64,000 nucleotides of DNA from Selenomonas sp. (GCA_018052705.1 JAGPMW010000010.1:1-64000), one strand, 5' to 3'; shown: positions 25,773 through 34,954, counted from the first letter of the stretch. The notes: generated by a model from the sequence alone, not told the origin. A program made the numbers and translations.

Positions 25773-26798
25773 ATGGATGAAAAAGAGTGGCGTACCTGCC
25801 GGTTTACGGTCAATGGAGTGGTACACAAGGTGCAGTTCAATCAGGCAACGATTGATAATCTGTTTCTGCCGTTTCTGCGGCGTATGACAAAACTGCAGCA
25901 GGCGGCTAAGCAGCGGATTGTCGTATATCTGGCAGCGCCTCCGGGAGCTGGCAAGTCGACTCTGGCTTTGATGATGGAGAAACTGTCACTCACCACTGAT
26001 GGGCTTGTGCCCGTGCAGTCGCTGGCGCTGGATGGCTTTCACTATGATAGCGACTATATTCGCAAGCATACAGTGGAACGGGATGGCAGGCAGATTCCCA
26101 TGAATGCGGTGAAGGGATGTCCCGAGACCTTTAATGTCGAACACTTGTTGGAAAAACTGCAGCAGATAAAAACTATGGATGTCCGCTGGCCAATCTATGA
26201 CCGGAATATCCATGATGTAGTCGAAGAGATTGTTACTGTCCGGCGTCCGATTGTGCTATTGGAAGGCAATTGGCTTTTGTTGGGGGAGGACCGCTGGCAG
26301 CGGGTGCGTAGTTTTGCTGATTACTCGTTATTCATTACAGCTGATCCGTTGGCGCTCAAGGACCGGCTGATTCGGCGCAAGATGTCTGGCGGGGTATCCC
26401 AGCCGGCGGCTGAGCAGTTTTATCAGCAGAGCGACCGTGTCAATATTGAGCGGGTGCTGCGACGGTCGTGGCCCGCTGATGAGACCTGGCAGCTGCTGCC
26501 GGATATGGACTATCAGCTGAAAGGAAAGATTATTCCAACTAAATTGGTAGATCGGGTAGCGCTCTGGCAAAAGCCGAATGTTGTTATTGATAATTCGTTG
26601 CTTGGCGGTGTGAATCGGCGCCTGAGTGCGGATGGAGCCGAAAATGCCTTGTATGAGAACGGCTATGCAGAAGGGCTTTCGATGGCACGACGCTCAATCC
26701 TGCGGAAACTTTATCAGAGTGGGACGATGAGCAGTAAGGCAATCATGGATACATTCCGCCTGAGTGCTGAAGAACTGGCTGATATCCTGCGTAAATAA
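25773..26798 (+). CDS. P-loop nucleoside/sugar kinase-like protein with a C-terminal helical tail
   Basis: A 341-residue protein with a uridine-kinase/phosphoribulokinase-like fold. It has Walker A LAAPPGAGKSTL near residue 55, the LALDGFHYD segment with the expected catalytic Asp, a PIYDRNIHD segment and a lid-like RRKMSGG region. The substrate cannot be named. Similar proteins are annotated only as nucleoside/nucleotide kinase family. The last 60 residues (YENGYAEGLSMARRS... then TFRLSAEELADILRK) form a helical tail resembling an HTH, unusual for this kinase group. The ATG at 25773 lies 10 nt after AAAGGAG. Confidence 0.7.
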   Translation: MDEKEWRTCRFTVNGVVHKVQFNQATIDNLFLPFLRRMTKLQQAAKQRIVVYLAAPPGAGKSTLALMMEKLSLTTDGLVPVQSLALDGFHYDSDYIRKHTVERDGRQIPMNAVKGCPETFNVEHLLEKLQQIKTMDVRWPIYDRNIHDVVEEIVTVRRPIVLLEGNWLLLGEDRWQRVRSFADYSLFITADPLALKDRLIRRKMSGGVSQPAAEQFYQQSDRVNIERVLRRSWPADETWQLLPDMDYQLKGKIIPTKLVDRVALWQKPNVVIDNSLLGGVNRRLSADGAENALYENGYAEGLSMARRSILRKLYQSGTMSSKAIMDTFRLSAEELADILRK

Positions 26799-26882
26799 AA
26801 AGGAACCCCATCGTGTAGTGACTTCCTAACGTGAGCCTTAGCAGAGCTTACTTAGGATGATCAGTACAGGGGGTTCCTTTTA
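26797..26882. terminator. Long bidirectional terminator with inner hairpin
   Basis: AAAAGGAACCCC and GGGGGTTCCTTTT form the outer stem, with A-run and T-run on opposite sides so that it works both ways between the converging genes. The 60-nt interior contains a second imperfect stem (CCTAACGTGAGC with GCTTACTTAGG), which makes the whole element unusually large. Confidence 0.75.
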
Positions 26883-27170
26883 TTTTGCTTTGCTGGAGAA
26901 AAAATAGACCAGGACCGTCAGCACAAGGCCGCCAACGCCCCATTCCCAGCCTTTGGTATAGCAGGCATAGCCGGTAGCAGCCAGGCAGAACAGGACGGCA
27001 AAGAAGGTTTGTTTGGCATTTTCTTTGCGGTAGGCAAAGGTCTTATAGTCGGTGCCGGTCAGTTTCTGGAAACATTCCGGGCAGATAACCCGTTTATTTC
27101 CCTGACTGTCTTTATTGACGAGCGCATCCTTTTCTTCAAGATTGCGGCCACATTCAGAACATTTCAGCAT
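26880..27170 (-). CDS. Small zinc-ribbon membrane protein of unknown function
   Basis: 96 residues. Two CxxC pairs (CSECG near residue 4 and CPECF near 35) probably bind one zinc ion in a short ribbon, followed by two hydrophobic helices (FFAVLFCLAATGYACY and WGVGGLVLTVLVYFF). The soluble head is predicted to be cytoplasmic. I do not recognise the family. An AGGAGG site precedes the ATG, which supports a real gene. It stands alone. Confidence 0.7.
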   Translation of the reverse strand: MLKCSECGRNLEEKDALVNKDSQGNKRVICPECFQKLTGTDYKTFAYRKENAKQTFFAVLFCLAATGYACYTKGWEWGVGGLVLTVLVYFFSSKAK

Positions 27171-27258
27171 GGCGGAATTCCTCCTAGATCGGTTCTCATT
27201 TTGTTGTTGTATGCATTTTTTAATTTTACCCCATTAATGGCGATTTGACTAGGATTTC

Positions 27259-27287
27259 TTGACACTACACGCGAAAAACATTAGAAT
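27259..27287 (+). promoter_or_regulatory. Sigma-A promoter of rny
   Basis: A perfect TTGACA and TAGAAT have a 17-nt spacer. The start would fall at about 27294, at the edge of a perfect TATAGTT-N8-AACTATA inverted repeat (27295-27316). Confidence 0.8.
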
Positions 27288-27331
27288 ATAAATGTATAGT
27301 TGTGTAATGAACTATAAATAAGAAATAATGC

Positions 27332-28903
27332 ATGAAAACAAAAAAACAGAAGGGGGTGAGTATTATCGTTATCGAAATAGTAGTAGCGGTAATAGTTGCA
27401 GTAGTTATCGGCGCAGGTGCTGGCTATACGGCTCGCAAGAAGACAGCAGAAGCCCAGCTTGGATCCGCCGAAGAAGAAGCAAAACGTATTGTAGCAGATG
27501 CTGAAGAAAAAGGCGAGACCAGGAAGAAAGAGGCGTTGTTGGAGGCGAAGGAGGATATCCATCGTCTGCGTCAGGAGCTCGACCGGGATACCAAAGAGCG
27601 CCGGAGTGAGCTTCAGCGTCAGGAACGCCGTGTTGTACAGAAGGAAGAGAACCTCGACCGCAAGCTCGATTCGATCGAGAAGAAGGAAGAGGCGCTGAAC
27701 CGTAAGGAAGCCAAACTGGACAAGACGCAGCAGACGCTTGATGAAATGCATGAAACGCAGAAAGCGGAACTGGAACGCATTTCCGGATTGACGTCGGAGG
27801 ATGCCCGGACGATGCTCATGGCCGAGGCTGAGGAAGAACTCAAGCACGAGAAAGCCATGAAGATCAAAGAGTATGAGCAGCAGACGAAGGATGAGGCGGA
27901 CAAGAAGTCACGCGATATCCTGAGTCAGGCGATTCAGCGCTGTGCAGCAGAGCATGTGGCCGAGACGACAGTATCGGTGGTTGCCCTGCCAAGTGATGAG
28001 ATGAAGGGACGTATTATCGGCCGCGAGGGCCGTAATATCCGGACCCTTGAGACATTGACGGGTATTGATCTCATTATCGATGATACTCCAGAGGCGGTTA
28101 TCCTGTCCGGTTTTGATCCGGTGCGCCGTGAGATTGCGCGCATTGCGTTGGAAAAACTGATTCAGGATGGACGCATTCATCCGGCACGTATTGAGGAAAT
28201 GGTCGATAAGGCGAAACGCGAAGTCGACCAGCGCATCAAGGAAGCCGGTGAGCAGGCAACCTTTGACACGGGGGTACATGGTATCCATCCGGAGATGATC
28301 AAGCTGCTGGGGCGTTTGCGCTATCGTACCAGCTATGGTCAGAATGTGCTGAACCACTCTATCGAAGTATCGCATCTGGCTGGTGTCATGGCATCGGAAC
28401 TGGGCTGCGATGTCACGCTGGCAAAGCGTGGTGGTCTGCTGCATGATATCGGCAAGGCTATCGATCATGAGGTTGAGGGCTCGCATACGAGCATTGGTGC
28501 TGATCTGGCCCGCAAATATCGCGAGTCCAAGGATGTCATCAACTGTATTGCATCCCATCATGGAGATGTCGAGGCTACGAGTGTTGAGGCCGTTCTGGTG
28601 GCTGCTGCTGATGCGGTATCTGCTGCCAGACCTGGTGCCCGCCGTGAGAGCCTTGAGTCTTACCTGAAGCGGTTGAAACGCCTTGAGGAGATTGCCGAGT
28701 CCTATGAGGGTGTTGAGCGTTGCTTTGCCATCCAGGCCGGCCGTGAGATTCGTGTTATGGTCAAGCCGGACAAGGTTAACGATGTCGAATCTGTGGCATT
28801 GGCACATGATATTGTCAAGAAAATTGAGGATGAGCTCGAATATCCGGGCCAGATCCGGGCAACGATCATCCGTGAAACACGTGTTGTCGATTATGCGAAG
28901 TAA
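27332..28903 (+). CDS. rny: Ribonuclease Y
   Basis: A 523-residue membrane-anchored endoribonuclease that starts mRNA decay in Firmicutes. The order is: one N-terminal helix ([20 protein letters not shown]), a long charged coiled coil (about 35-200), a KH domain ([17 protein letters not shown]), and an HD domain with [10 protein letters not shown]. The start is not settled. The ATG at 27332 lacks a good ribosome site, while a GTG at 27356 overlaps the purine-rich AGAAGGGGG, which is too close to serve it. It heads a conserved gene group with ymdB and spoVS. Confidence 0.95.
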   Translation: MKTKKQKGVSIIVIEIVVAVIVAVVIGAGAGYTARKKTAEAQLGSAEEEAKRIVADAEEKGETRKKEALLEAKEDIHRLRQELDRDTKERRSELQRQERRVVQKEENLDRKLDSIEKKEEALNRKEAKLDKTQQTLDEMHETQKAELERISGLTSEDARTMLMAEAEEELKHEKAMKIKEYEQQTKDEADKKSRDILSQAIQRCAAEHVAETTVSVVALPSDEMKGRIIGREGRNIRTLETLTGIDLIIDDTPEAVILSGFDPVRREIARIALEKLIQDGRIHPARIEEMVDKAKREVDQRIKEAGEQATFDTGVHGIHPEMIKLLGRLRYRTSYGQNVLNHSIEVSHLAGVMASELGCDVTLAKRGGLLHDIGKAIDHEVEGSHTSIGADLARKYRESKDVINCIASHHGDVEATSVEAVLVAAADAVSAARPGARRESLESYLKRLKRLEEIAESYEGVERCFAIQAGREIRVMVKPDKVNDVESVALAHDIVKKIEDELEYPGQIRATIIRETRVVDYAK

Positions 28904-28989
28904 TCGACGCGCAGGATAAAATGATTCTGACTGAGGGTGTGGGGCGTCAGCCTTGCACCCTCTGTTGTACCTATAAGAGGATGAAGGAC

Positions 28990-29532
28990 ATGTTTGGGTT
29001 CAAATGGAAAAATCAACAGGCAGGCGGACGGCAGACGACACAGCCGGGGATTCAGCTGCTGGCATCAATGCTGGTCTGTTATCCCGAAATTGAATCGGTG
29101 ACCTATGAACCGAAAGATACTGAACTGACGATGGATTTTATCGTCAGCCGGGCTGTTTCGCAGCAGGAACTGGAAGGCTTCGTGAAGTTTCTCGACGAAA
29201 GCCTGCAGACCTATCATAGTCTTGAGACTGGACAGGCTGTCTGGCTGGCAGCTGAAGCTGAAGCACATGGGGAAACGGTGCTGCTGCATATCCGCCGCCA
29301 ATTGCAGACAATGACTCGTGGAGAACTGACGTTGATCACGGCATTGCTCAGCGATAAATTTGGGGAGCAGTTGAAGGTTGATGCTCATACGCCTACCTCA
29401 TTGGAACCGGATTTCTCCGATATACAGAGTGATCTGCTGGATCAGCTGCTGGACCAGGCACAGGAACTGCGAATCCGTGAACGCATGGTAGGTATGCGGG
29501 ATAACGACAAGGTCGTTGTCTACAATCGTTGA
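28990..29532 (+). CDS. Conserved protein of unknown function between rny and ymdB
   Basis: A 180-residue, soluble, acidic protein with no signal peptide or membrane helix. The ATG at 28990 (MFGFKWKN) is preceded by AGGATGAAGGA. An ATG at 28981 and a longer frame from 28921 are possible but have poorer sites. It starts about 90 nt after rny and ends 15 nt before ymdB in the same direction, so co-transcription is likely and a link to RNA turnover is a guess from position only. I recognise no motif. Confidence 0.7.
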   Translation: MFGFKWKNQQAGGRQTTQPGIQLLASMLVCYPEIESVTYEPKDTELTMDFIVSRAVSQQELEGFVKFLDESLQTYHSLETGQAVWLAAEAEAHGETVLLHIRRQLQTMTRGELTLITALLSDKFGEQLKVDAHTPTSLEPDFSDIQSDLLDQLLDQAQELRIRERMVGMRDNDKVVVYNR

Positions 29533-29547
29533 GCAGGGAGGAAATAT

Positions 29548-30327
29548 ATGCGAGTAATGTTGACCGGGGATGTCATAGGCCGTCCAGGCCGCAAGACGTT
29601 TCAGGAGTATACGGCGAAGCTTCGCCGGGAGAAGAATGTCGATGTCGTCATCGTAAATGGTGAAAACTCGGCCGGTGGCAAAGGGATCACGCGTAAGTCA
29701 TTGGATGCGCTCTATCATGGTGGTGCGGATATTGTCACTGCTGGCAACCACGTTTGGGATAAGAAGGATGTGCTGGAGTTTATTGATCAGGAGCCTTTCC
29801 TGATTCGTCCGGCGAATTATCCGGAAGGTACGCCGGGAAAAGGCTGGTGCGTCTATCCGTTCAAGGCCAAGAATATTGGTGTAATTAATTTGTCCGGACG
29901 GGCCTTTATGCCAGCGTTGGATTGTCCATTTCAGAAAATTGAGGATATCCTGTATGAGATGAGAGATGAGTGTGACATCATTTTTCTCGATTTTCATGCG
30001 GAGACAACCTCGGAGAAAATGGCGATGGGCTGGTATCTCGATGGCCGGGTCAATGGTGTAGTGGGAACGCATACACATATCCAGACAGTCGATGCCCGCG
30101 TATTGCCGGAAGGGACGGCGTATATTACGGATCTTGGCATGGTCGGCCCCTGGAACTCGGTGCTCGGCGTAAAAACGGATATCATCCTGCGCAAGTTTAC
30201 CACAGGGATGCCCTGTCGTTTTGATCTGGAGGAAACGGGGCCGATGGTTTACTCAGCGGTTATCGTTGATATTGATGACCAGACGAACCGGACTACAGGC
30301 ATCGAGCGTATATTGATTACGGAATAA
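29548..30327 (+). CDS. ymdB: YmdB-family metallophosphoesterase (cyclic-nucleotide/RNA-linked)
   Basis: A 259-residue calcineurin-like phosphoesterase of the TIGR00282 type. The metal-binding blocks are present in order: GDVIGRPGRK, NGENSAGGKGIT, AGNHVWD, DFHAETTSEK and GTHTHIQT. In B. subtilis the orthologue lies beside rny and hydrolyses 2',3'-cyclic nucleotides, affecting biofilm and motility genes. The same neighbourhood occurs here. An AGGAGG-like site precedes the ATG. Confidence 0.93.
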   Translation: MRVMLTGDVIGRPGRKTFQEYTAKLRREKNVDVVIVNGENSAGGKGITRKSLDALYHGGADIVTAGNHVWDKKDVLEFIDQEPFLIRPANYPEGTPGKGWCVYPFKAKNIGVINLSGRAFMPALDCPFQKIEDILYEMRDECDIIFLDFHAETTSEKMAMGWYLDGRVNGVVGTHTHIQTVDARVLPEGTAYITDLGMVGPWNSVLGVKTDIILRKFTTGMPCRFDLEETGPMVYSAVIVDIDDQTNRTTGIERILITE

Positions 30328-30348
30328 GCCTTGAAGTTTTTTGAGCAG

Positions 30349-30377
30349 GCAGGATTCCCTGGAAAAAGGCAGAATAT
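30349..30377 (+). promoter_or_regulatory. Sigma-H-like promoter upstream of spoVS
   Basis: GCAGGATTC, an 11-nt spacer and GCAGAATAT match the B. subtilis sigma-H consensus RNAGGAWWW-N11/12-RNNGAATWW at every fixed position except the last W of the -35. In B. subtilis spoVS is a sigma-H gene. A weaker sigma-A-type pair (GTGACA-N16-TAGAAT, 30386-30413) lies just downstream. Confidence 0.5.
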
Positions 30378-30447
30378 ATTCATTAGTGACAGTAAGTTTA
30401 CGTATGGTAGAATGGTAGACATTGTAGCAGGAGAGGACGTGCTGATC

Positions 30448-30708
30448 ATGGATATATTGAAAGTCTCTGCCAAATCGAATCCAAACTCGGTCGCGGGAGC
30501 GCTGGCCGGGGTACTGCGTGAAAACGGCAGTGCAGAAATGCAGGCTATTGGTGCTGGTGCACTGAATCAGGCGGTCAAGGCAGTAGCCATTGCCCGCGGT
30601 TTTGTGGCCCCGCATGGCGTTGACCTCATCTGTATCCCCGCTTTTACGGATATACAGATTGATGGTGAGGAGCGTACGGCAATCAAATTGATTGTGGAGC
30701 CCCGCTGA
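30448..30708 (+). CDS. spoVS: Stage V sporulation protein S homologue
   Basis: An 86-residue Alba-like protein. The sequence from MDILKVSAKSNPNSVAGALA to the IKLIVEPR end covers the whole SpoVS family length. SpoVS affects coat assembly and septation in sporulating bacilli, but is also kept in non-spore-formers, where its role is unknown and nucleic-acid binding is suspected. The ATG at 30448 lies 7-10 nt after AGGAGAGGA. The longer frame upstream is not part of the family. Confidence 0.93.
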   Translation: MDILKVSAKSNPNSVAGALAGVLRENGSAEMQAIGAGALNQAVKAVAIARGFVAPHGVDLICIPAFTDIQIDGEERTAIKLIVEPR

Positions 30709-30734
30709 AGATAGAGTATAGGAGTGACTACAGG

Positions 30735-31568
30735 ATGCCTAGTGATTTGCATATGCATACGACGTTCTCAGACGGTCGTTTGACACCGGAGGAGCTCGTT
30801 GCAGCAGCAAAGACCGCCGGCCTCAGCTATATGGCGATTACCGACCACGATACCGTGGAGGGAATCAGTTATCTTTATGAGAATGGTCTTTATCCCTGCA
30901 AGGGAATCCATATTATCCCCGGAATTGAGTTCAGTGCACACCATCCGACGACCGAAATCCATATCCTTGGTTATAATGTGGATATTTATTATCGTGATCT
31001 GCTGGATAAGCTCAATGATGTGACTGAGGCCCGCTGGACCAGATTTAGTGAAATGATCGGGAAGCTTCAGCAGCTGGGGTATACCCTCAGTGAGGCTGAA
31101 GTTTTGACCATTGCTGGAACCAGTAAGTCCATCAGCCGTTCACATATTGCGCGTGTTTTGGTCAAGAAAGGGTATTTCAACTCAGTCCATGAGGCCTTTG
31201 ATACTGTTCTGATGAAGGGCAAACCGGGTTACGTCTCTCACTTTCGGCTGGAGGTCGGAGAGATCATCGCGCTGATTAAAGCTGCCGGTGGTACGCCGGT
31301 ATTGGCACATCCCAAGCTCATTGGGGATGATGAACTCGTTCGGCAGCTCTGCCAGCAGGGGATTGAAGGCATCGAAGCTTTGTACCCGCAGCATGACGAA
31401 GCCGATACGAACCGCTATTTGGCAATGGCCGCTGAGTATGGGCTTAAAGTGACAGGCGGTTCAGATTTTCATGGGTTTCCAACCCGTTATCCGCAGGAAG
31501 TCGGCATTTTTACGATCGATGATCAGTGGGCCGAGCCTTTTTATCATCCCGAGCAGAAGTTTGGGTAA
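30735..31568 (+). CDS. PHP-domain metal-dependent phosphoesterase (YciV/TrpH/RNase AM-like)
   Basis: A 277-residue PHP-fold hydrolase. Metal ligands are visible in DLHMHTTFSDG, ITDHDT, PGIEFSAHH, LAHPKLIG and GGSDFHG. E. coli YciV/RNase AM of this family hydrolyses 3',5'-nucleotide bisphosphates and trims short RNA 5' ends, which would fit the nearby rny and ymdB. It sits 26 nt after spoVS and 21 nt before the next gene. Confidence 0.88.
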   Translation: MPSDLHMHTTFSDGRLTPEELVAAAKTAGLSYMAITDHDTVEGISYLYENGLYPCKGIHIIPGIEFSAHHPTTEIHILGYNVDIYYRDLLDKLNDVTEARWTRFSEMIGKLQQLGYTLSEAEVLTIAGTSKSISRSHIARVLVKKGYFNSVHEAFDTVLMKGKPGYVSHFRLEVGEIIALIKAAGGTPVLAHPKLIGDDELVRQLCQQGIEGIEALYPQHDEADTNRYLAMAAEYGLKVTGGSDFHGFPTRYPQEVGIFTIDDQWAEPFYHPEQKFG

Positions 31569-31589
31569 GTACAGTCAGGAGTTAGCACT

Positions 31590-32423
31590 ATGGATGTGAT
31601 TGCTTTAGTCGGGCCAAGCGGCACTGGCAAGAGCCACCATGCGTTGATTGTAGCGCATAAACATAAAGCCGATGCGATCATCGATGATGGTATCCTGATC
31701 AAGGACGGTAAAATCCTCGGTGGGCACTCGGCCAAGAAAGAAAAGAGCAAGATCATGGCTGTACGGCGGGCAATCTTTGTCCTGCCCGGGCATGCGGAAG
31801 AAGTGAGGGCAGCGATACAGCAAGCAAAACCTCACCGGATCATGATACTCGGAACATCAGAAAATATGGTGCAGAAGATTGCCAAAGCCCTGCAGCTTCC
31901 GTCTATCGCAAAGATTATTCATATCGAAGATGTGGCAACAAAGCAGGAGATGGAAAAAGCACAGTTCTATCGGCTGAAGCAGGGCAAGCACATCATTCCG
32001 GTACCGACAATCGAACTTAAACCGCATTTTTCAGGCTATCTGGTTGACCCGCTGCAGACGCTGTTCAAACGTTCGCCCAAGCGTCGCCGTCGTCTGGGTG
32101 AGAAATCTATTGTGCGGCCGGTATTCAGTTACTATGGCAAGCTCAGTATTGATGACTCAGCTATTGAGGCGATTATCCGGCAGGTGGTAGGCCGGACGGA
32201 GGGCGTGACCAAAATCAGCCGGATTCAGGTCAGACATCTGATGAAGGGCGACGAGGATCTGGGGCTGACGATAGCTGGGGAGGTCGTTCTAAGTTATGGC
32301 AATCATATCCCGACCCTGATCAACCATGTACAGCAGGAGGTCCGGGAGTCTGTCGAATACATGACAGGTATGATTATCCACGAAGTCAATATCCGGGTCA
32401 AAGCCCTGTATGTGCAGGCATGA
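31590..32423 (+). CDS. P-loop protein with C-terminal Asp23/Gls24-like domain
   Basis: A 277-residue protein with a clear Walker A (VGPSGTGKSHHA, residues 7-18) opening a roughly 150-residue nucleotide-binding region, then a basic linker (KRSPKRRRRLGEKS) and a C-terminal domain resembling Asp23/Gls24. The latter shows KLSIDDSAIEAIIRQVVGRT followed by strands and a VRESVEYMTG helix. Asp23 proteins are envelope-stress proteins of Gram-positives. Fusion to a P-loop is unusual and its function is not known. No Walker B is obvious. Confidence 0.75.
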   Translation: MDVIALVGPSGTGKSHHALIVAHKHKADAIIDDGILIKDGKILGGHSAKKEKSKIMAVRRAIFVLPGHAEEVRAAIQQAKPHRIMILGTSENMVQKIAKALQLPSIAKIIHIEDVATKQEMEKAQFYRLKQGKHIIPVPTIELKPHFSGYLVDPLQTLFKRSPKRRRRLGEKSIVRPVFSYYGKLSIDDSAIEAIIRQVVGRTEGVTKISRIQVRHLMKGDEDLGLTIAGEVVLSYGNHIPTLINHVQQEVRESVEYMTGMIIHEVNIRVKALYVQA

Positions 32424-32510
32424 ACGAGCCCCTGTGGAGAGGTATCTTCACAGGGGCTTTCTCATATCGATTCATTTTGGCGGCCGGGGCCGCAGTGGAG
32501 GAGGAAAAAG

Positions 32511-34382
32511 ATGCAGGAAATCAAGCCACCAAAAAAATCATTGACGTTCTACTATGTTCTGGTGCTGGCCATTATCCTGCTGTTCAACGATATGGCACGG
32601 CCATATTTTACCCAGCAGCAGATTGAGCAGGTGGACTATGGCACCTTCATGACAATGATTGATGACAAGAAGATAGACAAGGTCGAGATCAAGGACAACC
32701 AGATCCTGTTCATCGGCAAGGATGACAACAAGAAATATAAGACCGGTATCGTGCAGGACCCGCAGCTGGCCGAGCGCCTGCATGCGTCGGGGGCGGTATT
32801 CTCACAGGACATCAAAGAGGAAACGTCGCCTTTCGTAAACTTCTTCATGACATGGATACTGCCACTGTTGATTTTCTTTGCCATAGGCCAGTATATGAGT
32901 CGTAAACTCATGGAAAAAGCCGGTGGCAATTCAATGATGTTCGGCATGGGGGGCGGCGGCAATCAGGCCAAGGTTTATGTGCCATCGTCAGAAGGCATTC
33001 ACTTCAAGGATGTCGCCGGTGAGGATGAGGCCAAGGAGAACCTGTCGGAGATTGTCGATTATCTGCATAATCCGGAAAAATATTCCGAGATTGGTGCAGC
33101 TATGCCAAAGGGGGTCCTGCTGGTCGGTCCTCCGGGCACAGGCAAGACGATGCTGGCCAAGGCCGTAGCGGGTGAAGCCAATGTGCCCTTTTTCTCCATT
33201 GCCGGATCGGAATTCGTTGAAATGTTTGTCGGCATGGGCGCTTCCAAAGTCCGGGATCTTTTTAAGCAGGCGAAGGAGAAAGCCCCCTGCATTGTCTTTA
33301 TTGATGAGATTGATGCCATTGGACAGAAGCGTAATGGCAACATGATGGGCAATGATGAACGGGAACAGACCCTCAACCAGTTGTTGACGGAGATGGATGG
33401 TTTTGAAGGTAATAATGGTGTCATCATTCTGGCCGCGACGAACCGTCCGGAGTCACTTGATCCGGCCCTGCTGCGTCCGGGACGTTTTGACCGCCGCGTG
33501 CCGGTTGAACTGCCAGATCTTGCCGGACGAGAGGCAATTCTCGAGGTCCATGCCCGTAAGGTGAAGCTGGCCGATGATGTGGATTTCCACACCATTGCCC
33601 GCATGGCATCTGGTGCCTCAGGCGCAGAGCTGGCCAATATTATCAATGAGGGTGCCCTGCGTGCGGTCCGGGCCCAGCGCAATCTTGTAACCCAGTCCGA
33701 TCTGGAGGAGAGTGTGGAAGTGGTCATTGCAGGCTATCAGAAGAAGAATGCAATCCTGTCGGATAAAGAGAAGCATACCGTAGCCTATCATGAGATTGGT
33801 CATGCGCTGGTCGCCGCGCTGCAGACAAACTCGGCACCAGTCCAGAAAATTACGATCATCCCGCGAACCTCGGGCGCGCTGGGCTATACGATGCAGGTGG
33901 AGCAGAAAGATAAATATATCCTGACGCGTGAAGAACTGGAGAATAAGATTGCAACCTTCACGGCCGGACGCGCGGCTGAGGAAGTTAAATTCGGTCAGGT
34001 CAGCACCGGGGCGGCCAATGATATTGAGCAGGCCACGAAGCTGGCCCGGGCCATGATCACCCGTTACGGCATGAGTCCGGATTTTGATATGGTAGCGATG
34101 GAGACCGTCACCAATAAATATCTGGGCGGCGACACTTCGCTGGCCTGCTCTGCGGCAACCCAGAATCAGATCGACAAGCAGGTCGTTGAACTGGTCAAGA
34201 AACAGCATGACAAAGCAAGGAAAATGCTTGAAGAGAACCGCGAAAAGCTTGATGAACTGGCAGCGCATCTCTATGAGAGTGAAACGATTACAGGCGATGA
34301 ATTTATGAAAATCCTGAAGCCGGAAACGGCCGCGGCCCTAGCGGATACGGACCATAATCAAACAATGGATATTGAGGCATAA
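32511..34382 (+). CDS. ftsH: ATP-dependent zinc metalloprotease FtsH
   Basis: A 623-residue AAA+ membrane protease that degrades misfolded membrane and regulatory proteins. It has two membrane helices (about 12-28 and 110-128) around a periplasmic domain, Walker A GPPGTGKT, Walker [13 protein letters not shown], the second region of homology with RPGRFDRR, and the zinc site HEIGH (more often HEAGH). The third ligand Asp is in [18 protein letters not shown] site lies ahead of the ATG. It is the last gene of the rny-to-ftsH run and is closed by a terminator. Confidence 0.96.
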   Translation: MQEIKPPKKSLTFYYVLVLAIILLFNDMARPYFTQQQIEQVDYGTFMTMIDDKKIDKVEIKDNQILFIGKDDNKKYKTGIVQDPQLAERLHASGAVFSQDIKEETSPFVNFFMTWILPLLIFFAIGQYMSRKLMEKAGGNSMMFGMGGGGNQAKVYVPSSEGIHFKDVAGEDEAKENLSEIVDYLHNPEKYSEIGAAMPKGVLLVGPPGTGKTMLAKAVAGEANVPFFSIAGSEFVEMFVGMGASKVRDLFKQAKEKAPCIVFIDEIDAIGQKRNGNMMGNDEREQTLNQLLTEMDGFEGNNGVIILAATNRPESLDPALLRPGRFDRRVPVELPDLAGREAILEVHARKVKLADDVDFHTIARMASGASGAELANIINEGALRAVRAQRNLVTQSDLEESVEVVIAGYQKKNAILSDKEKHTVAYHEIGHALVAALQTNSAPVQKITIIPRTSGALGYTMQVEQKDKYILTREELENKIATFTAGRAAEEVKFGQVSTGAANDIEQATKLARAMITRYGMSPDFDMVAMETVTNKYLGGDTSLACSAATQNQIDKQVVELVKKQHDKARKMLEENREKLDELAAHLYESETITGDEFMKILKPETAAALADTDHNQTMDIEA

Positions 34383-34442
34383 AAAAACTGCTGTATATAG
34401 ATTCGCATTATGCGTGCAGAATCTGTGTTCAGCAGTTTTTCT
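34383..34442 (+). terminator. Terminator after ftsH
   Basis: AAAACTGCTG and CAGCAGTTTTT form the outer stem, with an inner ATTC...GAAT pairing. It lies between ftsH and the end of the opposing ECF gene and probably serves both. Confidence 0.8.
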
Positions 34443-34447
34443 GTTTT

Positions 34448-34954
34448 TTAATGGATGGATCGAAGGGCTGGCAGCAGCAACAGAGCCGCCAAAGAATTGA
34501 GCAGGCCCTCCATGATGAGTCCGGGGGCCGAGGCCAGTCCGGCAGCGAGACTGTCATAGAGCAGCGCACCGAAAACCGTATAGCCGATGACCATCCAGGC
34601 AGAGGCCAGCAGAAAGGCTGTAATCATACGTCTACGGTCAGGCGTTATAGAGCCCGTGCGGGCAACGCGCCAGACGATGTCGGCCATGATGAATTTGATC
34701 AACAGCGTGGGCAGAATCCAGAGCGGGAATCCACCCAGCAAATCCGAAAGAGCTGAGCCGAGACAAGCCGCCAATAGTGCTTCGCGCCGCCCTAGCAAAA
34801 GAACGATCAGAAAAATGGCGGCATCACCCAGATGGGCATAACCTAGCGGAATCGGGATACGCGGGACGAAGGTAGCCAGAAAAACCACAGCAGTCATGAC
34901 TGCCGTGATGCAGAGCTCATGTGGTGTAAATGTTTTTTGTTTGCAGATAAACAT
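34448..34954 (-). CDS. ECF transporter S component, probable vitamin B6-type substrate
   Basis: A 168-residue integral membrane protein with five to six hydrophobic segments and the short soluble N-terminus typical of ECF S components (AVMTAVVFLATFVPRIPIPL, then HLGDAAIF). It would capture a vitamin and pair with a shared EcfAA'T module encoded elsewhere. The substrate is inferred. It is divergent from a MocR-type regulator and shares an 11-bp upstream motif with pdxS, so a B6 vitamer is the best guess. The ATG at 34954 has AGAAGTG upstream. Longer upstream in-frame starts lack a site. Confidence 0.78.
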   Translation of the reverse strand: MFICKQKTFTPHELCITAVMTAVVFLATFVPRIPIPLGYAHLGDAAIFLIVLLLGRREALLAACLGSALSDLLGGFPLWILPTLLIKFIMADIVWRVARTGSITPDRRRMITAFLLASAWMVIGYTVFGALLYDSLAAGLASAPGLIMEGLLNSLAALLLLPALRSIH

